From: Sideroxydans sp. CL21
GTDB lineage: Bacteria; Pseudomonadota; Gammaproteobacteria; Burkholderiales; Gallionellaceae
Direction of reading: 5' to 3'
NCBI RefSeq assembly: GCF_902459525.1
Contig: NZ_LR699166.1
Location: forward strand, 3,050,501-3,114,500
DNA length: 64,000 bases
The position numbers were made by a program, and so were the translations under genes. Positions 7,796-17,045 of the stretch are shown one piece after another (positions within the stretch are counted from its first letter, which is position 1; each line of letters starts with the position of its first letter). The notes beneath the pieces are model-generated. The model ran no database searches, was not told the origin of the DNA, and worked only from the letters and a program-made list of their open reading frames with translations.

Positions 7796-9103
7796 CTATT
7801 CCGCGCGGCTCGCGCAAACGAACTGGCCTTTGATCTGGCAGCCCGACTCGTTCCTGATCGGGACATCGGTCATGCGTAGGAGCCTGAATCCTGTATTGCC
7901 CAGCAAGGTTGCCAGATAGTCGGGGTGATGGCTGTACCTGCCGCTGATGTTCAATCGATAGTCCGGCCCCGTAGCCCCGTGCAGCTTTTCGGTACTGAAG
8001 AGCAACATCCCGCCAGTCGTCAGCTTCCGGCAGATCAGCGCAAGGACTTCATCCAGCCGCCCCAGATAGACGAACGTGTCCATGCAGGCGATGAGATCGT
8101 AATGCTCGCCAGTCGTCCGCAAGAAGTCGGTGATATCGGATTTGTGCAGTTGCCGGTACACCTGCTTTGCAGCGGACCGGTTCAGCATGGCTTGGCTGAG
8201 ATCGACACCCACCAGCTCGCGTGCGTAGGGCTTCATGACTTCACCCACCATGCCGGTACCGCAACCCAGGTCAAGGATGCTCAGGCTGGAAGCGGGCAGA
8301 TCAAGTGTAGCGAGGTGATCCTGCACCAATTGCGGGCCGCAGTATTTCAGCCTGCCCAGGACGTTCTCGAAGCTGTTCGCAAAGGCGTCGAATGTCTGCT
8401 CGACATACTGGTTGCTGCATCGCGCGGGCACCTGCTGCCCCTTGTACGCGGCCAATAAATGCATTGCCACGGGGTTGTCCGGTTCCTCTGCCAGCCAGCT
8501 CTCAAACAATGAAATCGCTTCCTCCACCCGCCCCAGCTCATACAACGCTTGGCCCAATACCATTTTCGGTTTGCTGCCTGCCGGTTCGGCCACGATGCCG
8601 CGGTAATTGCAACGCCGCGCCTCCTCAAATCGCTCCTGCTTCAGATATAAGGCCGACAGCAAATAGAAAGCATCCGGGCAGTTCGGGTCGATATTTACCG
8701 CAGCCTGGTAGCATTGCTCGGCACGAACCCATTCCTGATCCGATTCGAACGCAGCCCCCAGGTTGGTCCGGTAGAAATATTTATCCGGATCTATCGCGAT
8801 GGCTCTGGTAAAAGCATATATCGCCGCAGTCACCTGCCCCTGTTTTGAAAGCACGATGCCCAGATTGAAATGCCACTCTGCATGGCGATCGTCGATGGCA
8901 ATGGCTGCCGTCAGCTGCTCGAATGCTTCCTGCAATCGGCCGGATTGTTGCAGCAGATATCCCAGATAGTGCCTGGCCTGGGCGTCGCCGGGGTCGGCCT
9001 GTATGAGCTCCCGATACATGTGCTCTGCTGCCTGCAGATCGCCATCGAGATGTTTGCGTAGCGCCGCCTGGAACATCGGATTGGAGCTCTTTTGCTCAGC
9101 CAT
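7796..9103 (-). CDS. TPR-repeat SAM-dependent methyltransferase
   Basis: The 435-residue protein has about five tetratricopeptide repeats in the N-terminal half (roughly residues 10-200; for example AQARHYLGYLLQQSGRLQEA) and a class I methyltransferase domain in the C-terminal half, with motif I LDLGCGTGMVGE and the following VGVDLSQAML. It should methylate an unknown, probably protein or lipid, substrate recruited by the TPRs. ATG 9103 is preceded by AGAGG; an in-frame TTG one codon upstream is less likely. It converges on the anti-sigma gene with a 9-base gap and lies downstream of the DUF2252 gene. The target is not known. Confidence 0.8.
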   Translation of the reverse strand: MAEQKSSNPMFQAALRKHLDGDLQAAEHMYRELIQADPGDAQARHYLGYLLQQSGRLQEAFEQLTAAIAIDDRHAEWHFNLGIVLSKQGQVTAAIYAFTRAIAIDPDKYFYRTNLGAAFESDQEWVRAEQCYQAAVNIDPNCPDAFYLLSALYLKQERFEEARRCNYRGIVAEPAGSKPKMVLGQALYELGRVEEAISLFESWLAEEPDNPVAMHLLAAYKGQQVPARCSNQYVEQTFDAFANSFENVLGRLKYCGPQLVQDHLATLDLPASSLSILDLGCGTGMVGEVMKPYARELVGVDLSQAMLNRSAAKQVYRQLHKSDITDFLRTTGEHYDLIACMDTFVYLGRLDEVLALICRKLTTGGMLLFSTEKLHGATGPDYRLNISGRYSHHPDYLATLLGNTGFRLLRMTDVPIRNESGCQIKGQFVCASRAE

Positions 9104-9131
9104 CAATACCTCTTTGCAAGATCAGCGAAGC

Positions 9132-10376
9132 TCATGGAGCCCGCTCCTGCGACTGCCGACTGTTCTGCCCCTCAGTGAACGCTTGCCACTGCTGCCGGGT
9201 CGTCTGCGTCATTTGCGTCGCGCTATCCAGCATCTCGGTGACCCAGTCTCCTCTCTGCGCGAACGCGATCAGTTCATCGGCAGTGGCCGCCCCGGATCGT
9301 CCGGAAGCGCGCAATTGATCCCAGGCCAGGATACGCCCCATGGTTGCCACCACGTCCTTGAGCCGATCCAGTTTCTTGCCCCACTCGCCGATGGACACCC
9401 GATCTTCCGAGGGTTGCAGTCCTTTCAGGATGCAAGGGAGTCCGCCCAGCTTAACCGCATGAAGGAGGGCGTGATCGACGGCCTGCATCCGGTTCTGTAC
9501 GGTCACTACCCTGCTCGCCTCGTCCGCCCAGTTTGGCTGTTTGATGCCAAGTCGTGCAAGATGCGGCACCATCGCCGATGGCCTGGCTTCCTTGATATCG
9601 AGCAGGTAGTTGCCGTCGGGAGAGCCCTTGCCTTCCACCAGCACCACGAATCGTTCCACGCCCAGGCTGCCGGTCCCGGCGATGCGGCGGCCAATGTCGA
9701 GTACCTCAAAAAACTTCGGATCGGGTTGTGTGGAAGCAAAACCAACCATGAATTCGGTAACGAGTTTTTTCTGTGCATCGGAAGCCGGCAATGCCTTCAC
9801 ACCATCCAGTATCAGGCTGCGTCGATGAGTCTTGCGGATCGTGCGCTTGTCGAGAAACGTGGCTCTTTCGCGACTCTGCAAGTTCGTCAGTAGTGCATTC
9901 ACAAGACCGATGGATGTTTCCTGCTCCACCCACAGCGGCTTGCCGTTGATGAGAGCACTGCGGTAAGCGTCCAGGCAGCTTCGGCTGACCGCCAAAGCCT
10001 CGGCCTGGGTTGCTTTAAGCGCTTCGGCGCCACACTGGATGCTGGTCAGCAGCCTGGCCATGTCCCAGGTGGCAGGCGCCAGCGCAGCTTCGTCGTAGTC
10101 GTTGATGTCAAAATAGACCAGCCGGTTGTCGCCCTTGTAACTGCCGAAATTCTCGAAATGCAGATCCCCGCAACACCAGGCCAGAGGGGCGTCTCGGAAA
10201 AGGGACGAATCCGGCAGGGAGTCGTAAAACAGGTGACACGCACCGCGCAGAAAGATGAACGGGCTCTGCGCCATCTTGGCGTATTTCATGGCGAGCCGCT
10301 CGGGGTCGCGGCCCGCGTTGTTGCTGAATATCGCATTGGTGATACCGGAAGGGTCCGGCAAGAGTTGCTTGGTCAT
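9132..10376 (-). CDS. DUF2252 family protein (kinase-like fold)
   Basis: This 414-residue protein matches the DUF2252 family: MAQSPFIFLRG near the N-terminus, then CCGDLHFENFGSYKG and FDINDYDEA, which look like the catalytic loop and metal site of aminoglycoside-phosphotransferase-like kinases. The family has no established substrate. The start at 10376 (MTKQLLPDP) is chosen because the longer frame (to 10472) would run through the short divergent promoter gap and into the ABC gene. It lies back to back with the ABC transporter genes, 44 bases apart. Confidence 0.78.
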   Translation of the reverse strand: MTKQLLPDPSGITNAIFSNNAGRDPERLAMKYAKMAQSPFIFLRGACHLFYDSLPDSSLFRDAPLAWCCGDLHFENFGSYKGDNRLVYFDINDYDEAALAPATWDMARLLTSIQCGAEALKATQAEALAVSRSCLDAYRSALINGKPLWVEQETSIGLVNALLTNLQSRERATFLDKRTIRKTHRRSLILDGVKALPASDAQKKLVTEFMVGFASTQPDPKFFEVLDIGRRIAGTGSLGVERFVVLVEGKGSPDGNYLLDIKEARPSAMVPHLARLGIKQPNWADEASRVVTVQNRMQAVDHALLHAVKLGGLPCILKGLQPSEDRVSIGEWGKKLDRLKDVVATMGRILAWDQLRASGRSGAATADELIAFAQRGDWVTEMLDSATQMTQTTRQQWQAFTEGQNSRQSQERAP

Positions 10377-10420
10377 CGGAAATTGTCTGGCTTGGATATA
10401 GGAGCGCATAATATACATAT

Positions 10421-11236
10421 ATGAGCACCGATATGCCCGACAGATTCGCGATAGCCACATCCGAACTGACACGTCAGTTCGGTAGCCTGACGGCAGTGGA
10501 CCACATCGCGCTGCGTGTTCCTTACGGGCAGATTTTCGGCTTGCTCGGCGCGAACGGCGCCGGGAAAAGCACCGTCATCAAGATGCTCACAACTTTGTTA
10601 TCACCCACCTCTGGAACAGCTGACGTTGGCGGTTTCGATATCATCCGGTCCCCGGCAGACGTCAGGCGGCGTATCGGCTATGTATCACAACTCCTGTCTG
10701 CCGACGGCGCACTGACTGGCTACGAGAATCTGCGTCTGTCGGCCAAGCTCTATGACATACCCACAGCAGAGAGAAAAGAACGGATTGGAAATGCGCTGGA
10801 GTTCATGGGCCTTGTCGACTCGGCACACAAGCTGGTACGCACCTACTCCGGTGGCATGATACGCAGGCTGGAGCTTGCCCAGGCCATGTTGCATCGCCCC
10901 GCAATCCTGTTCCTGGACGAGCCGACGATCGGACTCGATCCCGTTGCGCGCCACACGGTGTGGGATCGCCTGATCGATCTCCGGCGCAACCACGGCATGA
11001 CGGTACTCATCACCACGCACGACATGGAAGAGGCGGAAGCGCTTTGCGACAATCTCGCGATCCTGCACAAAGGGAAAATCAGCGTGATCGGCAAACCTGC
11101 CGAGTTGCGCACCGGTCTCGGGGAAGGCGCCAACATGGACGATGTGTTCGTGCATTACGCGGGTGGCTCCATCCAGGAGAGCGGCACTTTCCGCGAAATC
11201 GTGCAGAACCGTAGAACAGCCCATCGACTCGGCTAA
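10421..11236 (+). CDS. ABC transporter ATP-binding protein (ABC-2 exporter, DrrA-like)
   Basis: This 271-residue ATPase has Walker A GANGAGKST (residues 43-51), signature YSGGMIRRLE, Walker B ILFLDEPT and the H-loop TTHDM. The C-terminus is short, as in DrrA/NodI-type exporters. It pairs with the ABC-2 permease 11 bases downstream. No strong ribosome site is close to ATG 10421 (GGAG is 16 bases away); ATG 10433 is an alternative. The transported molecule is unknown. Confidence 0.87.
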   Translation: MSTDMPDRFAIATSELTRQFGSLTAVDHIALRVPYGQIFGLLGANGAGKSTVIKMLTTLLSPTSGTADVGGFDIIRSPADVRRRIGYVSQLLSADGALTGYENLRLSAKLYDIPTAERKERIGNALEFMGLVDSAHKLVRTYSGGMIRRLELAQAMLHRPAILFLDEPTIGLDPVARHTVWDRLIDLRRNHGMTVLITTHDMEEAEALCDNLAILHKGKISVIGKPAELRTGLGEGANMDDVFVHYAGGSIQESGTFREIVQNRRTAHRLG

Positions 11237-11247
11237 CAGGCAAACCC

Positions 11248-12018
11248 ATGAAACGATTTATAAGGGAAAGCGCCGCCATCGTGCAAGTCGAGCTGATCAA
11301 ACTGATCCGCGACCCGACCGAGATCATTTCGCGCGCGGTACAGCCCTTGCTGTGGCTGGTGGTATTCGGGCAGGTACTCGCCCAGGTTCGCGGCATCCAG
11401 ACCGGACAGCTAAGTTACCTTGCCTTCATCACGCCGGGAATACTCGCGCAGAGCGTTCTGTTCAGCGCGATATTCTATGGCATCGCGATCATCTGGGAAC
11501 GCGACCTTGGCGTGGTTCATAAACTTCTGGTCAGCCCCGCACTGCGCATTTCGCTGGTATTCGGCAAGGCGGTCGCCGCCGGGTTCCGCGGCATCCTGCA
11601 GGCAGTTGTGATTTATCTCATCGCATTCGTGATGCATGTTTCGCTCAGGCTGGATCCGTTCGCGATCTTCGCGGTACTGGTCAGCGTGATGCTGGGCTCC
11701 GGGATCTTTGCCACGTTCTCGCTCGTCATCGCCTGCATCGTCAAGACGCGCGAACGCTTCATGGGGATAGGCCAGCTCCTGACCATGCCCATGTTCTTCG
11801 CGAGCAATGCGATCTATCCGCTGGAGATCATGCCGGGCTGGTTGCGCTTCATCGCGCAGGTCAATCCGCTGACTTATCTGATCGACGCGCTGCGCGGGCT
11901 CATGATCACGGGAGGGGAAAGCATTCATGGTTACGCCGTGGATTTTGCGGTGTTGCTTGCTGTATTCTGCGGACTGCTATTCGTCGCGGTAAAGTTATAC
12001 CCCACGCTCGCCGAATGA
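11248..12018 (+). CDS. ABC-2 type permease (DrrB/NodJ-like)
   Basis: This 256-residue membrane protein with about six transmembrane helices has the ABC-2 permease pattern, including NPLTYLIDALRGLM near the end, the signature segment of DrrB/NodJ-type permeases. It forms the membrane channel for the ATPase just upstream. Its last 24 bases overlap, on the opposite strand, the end of the TPR-glycosyltransferase gene. Confidence 0.87.
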   Translation: MKRFIRESAAIVQVELIKLIRDPTEIISRAVQPLLWLVVFGQVLAQVRGIQTGQLSYLAFITPGILAQSVLFSAIFYGIAIIWERDLGVVHKLLVSPALRISLVFGKAVAAGFRGILQAVVIYLIAFVMHVSLRLDPFAIFAVLVSVMLGSGIFATFSLVIACIVKTRERFMGIGQLLTMPMFFASNAIYPLEIMPGWLRFIAQVNPLTYLIDALRGLMITGGESIHGYAVDFAVLLAVFCGLLFVAVKLYPTLAE

Positions 12019-13401
12019 TACGCATCCTGTCCTTTTCCATTGCTCCAACGCGGCGACCACCTCGGCAACGACTGAGCCCCAGTCGCCCATCGCTGGCTGG
12101 CGAAAGAGGCGCATGACGCCGGGGTACCACGGCGTATCCTCGCGATCCGTCAACCAGCGCCAGTCTGTCTTGTAGTACGGCAGCAAGACCCAGCACGGCT
12201 TCCCGAGCGCTCCCGCCAGATGAGCGACCGCAGTGTCTACGCAGATGACCAGATCGAGATTCATCACAGCAGCCGCCGTATCGGCAAAGTCAGTTAGCTG
12301 CGAGCCGATATGGCTCAGATGCAATCCATCGGGTGGCTGCATCGCTTCATCTTCGCCGGCGCCTTTCTGCAGGCTGATAAAGCTCACATCGGCTACCGAT
12401 CCCAAAGGGGCCAGCACATCAAGCGATGGTAGCGAACGGTCTGCATCATTCTCGAATTGAGTACTGCCCTTCCACACCAAACCGATGCGAATTCCATTTT
12501 TTGGTAACAGTGCTGCCCACTTTTCGACCAGGTTACGCGGCGCTGCCAGATAGGGAATCTTGGCCGGAATGGAATCGATATTGGTTTTGCAGCGGTATGG
12601 AATACTCAGAAGCGGCGTCCAAAAATTCCAACCTGATGCGGACATCTTCTCGTCGAAGGAAATAACGCTATTCACGCTTTCCATTTCTTCCAGCAATGCT
12701 TTCAAGGGTGGGTGGCAGATCATGGTGATCGATGCTGCACCTTGCTCCTTCAGAACATCCGCATAACGGCAAAACTGGATCACATCCCCGTGACCTGCCT
12801 CATAGACGACCAGGATGGATTTGCCGACGACTGCTTCGCCCTGCCAGCGCGGGCAATCAAGTCGGGCAGCCAGTGCGGTGTACCAGTTGCGCGCCTCCAG
12901 ACACTCCCAGCCTTCTTCAAAACGGCCTTGGCGCAATAACAGATAGCTGAAGTTGAAGCGGGCCGTTCTATAGGAATCATTCAAAGACAGTGCCCTGCGA
13001 TAGCATCGCTCCGCCTCTGCTTCCCGTTTCATGCAGGCATACAGAACTCCAAGATTAGACCAGCCCACCGGAGACCCCGGGTCAAGTGCAATTGCTTGCT
13101 CATAGGCTTGTTCAGCTTCGGCGAACCGCTTCTTGCCGGCGCAGAGCACGCCAAGATTCAAATGAGTTTGCGAATAGCTCGGGTTAAGCTCAATGGATCG
13201 CCGGTAACAGATCTCGGCGGCATCTGTATCAAGCTTTTTGTCCAGCATCAGGCCGAGGTTGGCATGGGCCTCGGCAAAGTCCGGCACGATTTGCACAGCT
13301 TGCCTGAAGCAGGCTTCAGCACCGGCAGCATCGCCGGCTTCCATGCAGCGGGTGCCCTGGAAGAACAGCGCTTCGGCTTCCGTGAGTTCCTTGTTTATCA
13401 T
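11995..13401 (-). CDS. TPR-repeat glycosyltransferase (GT9-like)
   Basis: The 468-residue protein has about five TPRs (residues 10-170), including repeats ending AEICYRRSIELNPSYSQTH and AEQAYEQAIALDPGSP. A C-terminal GT-B-like domain follows, with GIRIGLVWKGS and the nucleotide-sugar-site motif LDLVICVDTAVAHLAGALGK typical of GT9/heptosyltransferase-like enzymes. It lies directly downstream of flgL on the same strand, 195 bases away. TPR-linked glycosyltransferases near flagellar genes can glycosylate flagellin (FlmG of Caulobacter has this layout), so flagellin modification is a reasonable but untested guess. Its 3' end overlaps the ABC permease on the other strand. Confidence 0.8.
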   Translation of the reverse strand: MINKELTEAEALFFQGTRCMEAGDAAGAEACFRQAVQIVPDFAEAHANLGLMLDKKLDTDAAEICYRRSIELNPSYSQTHLNLGVLCAGKKRFAEAEQAYEQAIALDPGSPVGWSNLGVLYACMKREAEAERCYRRALSLNDSYRTARFNFSYLLLRQGRFEEGWECLEARNWYTALAARLDCPRWQGEAVVGKSILVVYEAGHGDVIQFCRYADVLKEQGAASITMICHPPLKALLEEMESVNSVISFDEKMSASGWNFWTPLLSIPYRCKTNIDSIPAKIPYLAAPRNLVEKWAALLPKNGIRIGLVWKGSTQFENDADRSLPSLDVLAPLGSVADVSFISLQKGAGEDEAMQPPDGLHLSHIGSQLTDFADTAAAVMNLDLVICVDTAVAHLAGALGKPCWVLLPYYKTDWRWLTDREDTPWYPGVMRLFRQPAMGDWGSVVAEVVAALEQWKRTGCVSFGERGV

Positions 13402-13555
13402 GATCGTGATGATGCGTCCGGGTTAATGGCGATCCGAAGAACCGGGGTTGCATTGTCCGGTTCCGCATTCGCGCATTCTAACTGCACAGAGCAATGCAGT
13501 CGTCAGCCACAATCGATTCCAGAAAGTCGGGATTCAGGCACCGGGAATGACGGGA

Positions 13556-13573
13556 TGCAAGGGAAACCTTGCA
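13556..13573 (-). terminator. hairpin downstream of flgL
   Basis: TGCAAGG-gaaa-CCTTGCA forms a perfect 7-bp stem about 25 bases past the flgL stop. There is no clear U-tract after it on the minus strand, so it is either a weak or factor-assisted terminator or an mRNA 3' stabiliser. It separates flgKL from the TPR-glycosyltransferase gene. Confidence 0.4.
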
Positions 13574-13596
13574 CTCCGCATCAAAACGGAAGGAAT

Positions 13597-15021
13597 TTAC
13601 AGGTAGTTGAACAGCGACAACTTGGATATAGAAGCAAACGATTGTTGCGCTGCCTGTAGCGCCGTGTGCTGCTGTGTCAGATCGCTGATGGCCTTGTTGT
13701 AGTCCGTACCCTGGATGGACGTCAGCGTTTGCTGGTATTGCAGGCCCTGCTGGCTGACTGTGTTTTGCAGGGCAGTCAGTTCGTTCAGGCGGGACCCCAT
13801 CGAAGCGCGTACGGTCAGGATATTATTCAAACCCTGATCGATGTTCCCCAATGCATCGTTCACACTTTGATTGAAAGAAGTACCGCCCGGCGCTGCCGGC
13901 GATTTCAGGGTATTGATCAGGTTGGATAAGGTAGCGAAGATACCCTGATTGGCGCTAGGCGAGACACTGAACACATCGCCATTCGCAGGCGCTCCGTTGA
14001 TTTGCACCTGAATGCCGTTGAAATTGATGGCGTTGCCGCTGGTGTAAGCGACGTTGGTTTGACCGGCAACAGCGACGGGAGCGGCAGGGTTGGTCACATC
14101 GGTCACGGAATAGGTAGTCACTCCGGCGACTACGCTGAATGACAGCTGGTAAGTGTTATTGTTGTATAAAGCAGGATTGATCACCGCACCGGTGCTGATG
14201 ATGCCTGTCCCCGTGCCTGTATTGGCAAACTGGATGGTCTGCCCCGCGGCCGTGGCTGTTGTTGCCGGATTGGAAGCAACGAAGTGCGTTGCATCTGTGA
14301 TGCTGGCGACCGTTGTTCCGGCCGGGAACCCGCCCCCGGTGATCGGCATGCCCGGCACCAGAGCACCGGTGTTGGCCACCGTCACCGACGTTGCCCCCAC
14401 GGCTATGTTTGCGCTGATACCCAGGGTCAAGCCTGAAGAGGCGGTGAATGTTCCATTCCCGTTTCTCACCTTCATGAAGATATCCGTGCCCACGTCGGTG
14501 CTTGCGATCTGTCTTGTCGGGCTTACCTGTATGTTGCGCTGCAAACTGTCGCCCTGGTAAGCGATGCCGGCGGGGGTATTCACAAAGGGCTGTGTGTTGC
14601 CTTTTGAACCCGAAAAAAGGTAATTTCCGGTGCCGTCCGTGCTGTTTGCCAGCCCCAGCAATTCCTGCAACTGGCCCTGCAAGCTGGTCGCCAATGATTG
14701 GCGGTCGGAGGTGGTCAGCACACCGTTCGCCGCATTCACCGCAGTCGACTTCACGCTCTGCAGCAGCGTCGTCACGCTTTGCAGAACGTTCTCGGATAAT
14801 GAAAGGGTGTTTTGCGCGGCAGTATTGTTGGTGCCATATTGGGTGTTTACCGAATTGGCCTGATTGAGCTCGATGATGCGCGCCGCACCGGTAGGATCAT
14901 CGGCCGGCGACTGGATACGGTTCCCGGTCGAAATCTGCTGTTGGGTCTGAGCAATCTGCGCCTCGAGATTGTTCATGTTGGATACGTTCGAGCTATAGAT
15001 GGTGGCAGTACTGATGCGCAT
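13597..15021 (-). CDS. flgL: flagellar hook-filament junction protein FlgL
   Basis: FlgL joins the hook to the filament. The N-terminus (MRISTATIYS, then QISTGNRIQSPADDP) and the C-terminus (FNQSVNDALGNIDQGLNNIL and the final coiled-coil) are the conserved D0/D1 parts. At 474 residues it is much longer than the roughly 317 of enterobacterial FlgL; the extra length is a Gly/Thr-rich beta-type central region. Residues about 199-268 contain a module (ITGGGFPAGTTVASIT) also found in the FlgE of this cluster. It is 9 bases from flgK and shares its sigma-28 promoter. Confidence 0.93.
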   Translation of the reverse strand: MRISTATIYSSNVSNMNNLEAQIAQTQQQISTGNRIQSPADDPTGAARIIELNQANSVNTQYGTNNTAAQNTLSLSENVLQSVTTLLQSVKSTAVNAANGVLTTSDRQSLATSLQGQLQELLGLANSTDGTGNYLFSGSKGNTQPFVNTPAGIAYQGDSLQRNIQVSPTRQIASTDVGTDIFMKVRNGNGTFTASSGLTLGISANIAVGATSVTVANTGALVPGMPITGGGFPAGTTVASITDATHFVASNPATTATAAGQTIQFANTGTGTGIISTGAVINPALYNNNTYQLSFSVVAGVTTYSVTDVTNPAAPVAVAGQTNVAYTSGNAINFNGIQVQINGAPANGDVFSVSPSANQGIFATLSNLINTLKSPAAPGGTSFNQSVNDALGNIDQGLNNILTVRASMGSRLNELTALQNTVSQQGLQYQQTLTSIQGTDYNKAISDLTQQHTALQAAQQSFASISKLSLFNYL

Positions 15022-15030
15022 GATCTACTC

Positions 15031-16977
15031 CTACTTCAGATTCAGAATGGTGTCGAACATGGTATTGGCGATCTGCATCGCCTTGCCCGCTGCCTGGTAG
15101 GCTTGCTGATAACGCAGCAGATTGGCCGCTTCTTCATCCAGGTTGACACCGGAAACAGCCTGCTGCGAGTTGGTCACCTGGGTCAACAGGCTGGTCTGCG
15201 CCTGGCTGGTGGTAGTCAACTGGTTCGTCTGTGTGCCCACCTGGGCGATCAACTGTGCATAAGCACCCTGGTAGCTGGTCGTCCCGTTCACCAGCGTATT
15301 GGTTGTCTGCAATGCTGCCATTTTCAGCATGTTGCTGCCGTCGGCAGTGGCGTTGGTGTTCTGAGTCACGGAAAACGTGTCCCCGGCAGAAGGTGCGCCG
15401 CTAATTTGCGTCGTCCAACCATTAAACGACAACGTCGCTCCAACAGCCGGGTTATACAGCGTTCCCGGTGCACCAACTAGCGTTGACGGCGCAGTATTGT
15501 CAGTGACAGTAAAGTGAGTTGCATCGATAAAGGTAATCGTCACATTGTCCTGCAGCGGAACCGCATTCAATGGCAGCGGGGTAGTCGCGGCCACGCTGGC
15601 TGGCGCAATGGTGCCGGTTCCCAGGTTGGTAGTCGGCGCATTGGAAGCGATGGAAGCTGATGCGGCGATCTTGGTCGGGTCGGTGATGTTGAGTGCAATA
15701 TTGCCTGCACCGTCCGCCGTGGGTCGTACAAGGAACGAATCGCCCGCAACGTTCGCCACCGAACCCGCCGTCAATTGCAGTGTGATGCCGGTACCTGGGA
15801 GCGTTTGTCCTGCGGCCAACTGTGCCGGAGTGAAAGACTGCGCGGCATTGGTGGTCGTATCGTAGACGGTATAGTTCGTACCATCGAACTGCACGCTGTA
15901 ATCGTGCCCTGTCAGCGCCGAGGTACTGTTGACGGTCGCCGCGAGTACACCGTTGCCAACGTTGGAAGAGGAAGGCGTCACGCGCGGTACTGCCGAAGTA
16001 AACATGCTTGCGCCGAGCGCGCCGTTCAGATCCGTTCCTTTTTGCTGTTGCTGATTGAAGGTATCGGCAAAACCCATTGCAATACGGCCAAGCGCATTGA
16101 CTGCCGGATCGAGCACGGTCTGGCGGAAACTGAGGTATCCCCCCAGGGTGCCGCCCTGCAGCGAACTTTGCTGGATCGGAATCACGGTGCCATTGTTCGC
16201 ATAGGCGACTTGCAGCGCCGTCGGGTCGGTGGGAGAAGCGATCGCTTGCAGCGTCGTGGTCTGGTTACCCAGAACCAGCGATTGACCGTTGCCGATATAG
16301 ACGTTCATCGAACCGTCGCTCTGCTTGATAGTTGAAACGCGTATTTGCTGACTGAGCTGATTGACCAACTGGTCGCGTTGATCCAGCAGTGCATTCGGCT
16401 GCTGGTTCGGATTGTTGGCCTGCGCCTGGACAATCTGCTCGTTCAGTGTGGCAATCTGGTTCGCATAGCTATTGATCTGTGTCACGCTGTTCGAGATCTG
16501 GCTGTTGAGACCGTCCCGAATCTGGTTCAGGTTCTGGCTCAGGGACTGGAAACGGCTCACCAGCGTTTGCGCGCTGCCGATCATGGCCTGTCGTGCGGGC
16601 ACGGACTGGGGCGCATTGGAGACGCCGTTCACCGCGGTGAAGAAATCCTGCAGCGTGGGAGTCAAACCGCCGCTGGAATCACCCAGCAGATTGCTTACCT
16701 GCTGCGACAGGCCCAGCTGTGTATTCAGATTGGACGATTGCGTCTGCGCTGCAAGTACTTGTGCACTCAGGAACTGGTCATATTGTCTCTGCACTGTCGC
16801 CACGCTGACACCCTGTCCGATGAACCCCGAGCCCGTGTTCTGCGGCAACATCTGCGTCTGGACGATCTGTTCCCGTGAATAGCCGGGCGTGTTGGCATTG
16901 GCGATGTTATTCGAGGTCGTCGCAAGGCCTGCTTGGGCCGCATTGAGCGCGCTCACTGAAATACCGAAAATAGCCAT
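15031..16977 (-). CDS. flgK: flagellar hook-associated protein FlgK (HAP1)
   Basis: FlgK is the first hook-filament junction protein. The N-terminal rod-type motif (GLATTSNNIANANTPGYSREQ) and the C-terminal LDEEAANLLRYQQAYQAAGKAMQ are diagnostic. At 648 residues it is about 100 longer than the E. coli protein, again because of a Thr/Ala-rich central domain. A perfect sigma-28 promoter (17045-17019) lies immediately upstream, so flgKL can be expressed late and independently of the flgB-J operon. Confidence 0.95.
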   Translation of the reverse strand: MAIFGISVSALNAAQAGLATTSNNIANANTPGYSREQIVQTQMLPQNTGSGFIGQGVSVATVQRQYDQFLSAQVLAAQTQSSNLNTQLGLSQQVSNLLGDSSGGLTPTLQDFFTAVNGVSNAPQSVPARQAMIGSAQTLVSRFQSLSQNLNQIRDGLNSQISNSVTQINSYANQIATLNEQIVQAQANNPNQQPNALLDQRDQLVNQLSQQIRVSTIKQSDGSMNVYIGNGQSLVLGNQTTTLQAIASPTDPTALQVAYANNGTVIPIQQSSLQGGTLGGYLSFRQTVLDPAVNALGRIAMGFADTFNQQQQKGTDLNGALGASMFTSAVPRVTPSSSNVGNGVLAATVNSTSALTGHDYSVQFDGTNYTVYDTTTNAAQSFTPAQLAAGQTLPGTGITLQLTAGSVANVAGDSFLVRPTADGAGNIALNITDPTKIAASASIASNAPTTNLGTGTIAPASVAATTPLPLNAVPLQDNVTITFIDATHFTVTDNTAPSTLVGAPGTLYNPAVGATLSFNGWTTQISGAPSAGDTFSVTQNTNATADGSNMLKMAALQTTNTLVNGTTSYQGAYAQLIAQVGTQTNQLTTTSQAQTSLLTQVTNSQQAVSGVNLDEEAANLLRYQQAYQAAGKAMQIANTMFDTILNLK

Positions 16978-17018
16978 ATCGCAAGATCCTTCTGCCGTTA
17001 GTCAACTCTACAGTCTGG

Positions 17019-17045
17019 TTATCGGCACATTAATTGAAAACTTTA
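17019..17045 (-). promoter_or_regulatory. sigma-28 (FliA) promoter of flgKL, perfect consensus
   Basis: On the minus strand TAAAGTTT (17045-17038), 11 bases, GCCGATAA (17026-17019) is an exact match to the FliA consensus and spacing. The first three bases of the -35 element are the TAA stop codon of flgJ (17045-17043). Transcription would begin about 17012, roughly 35 bases before flgK. Confidence 0.9.
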
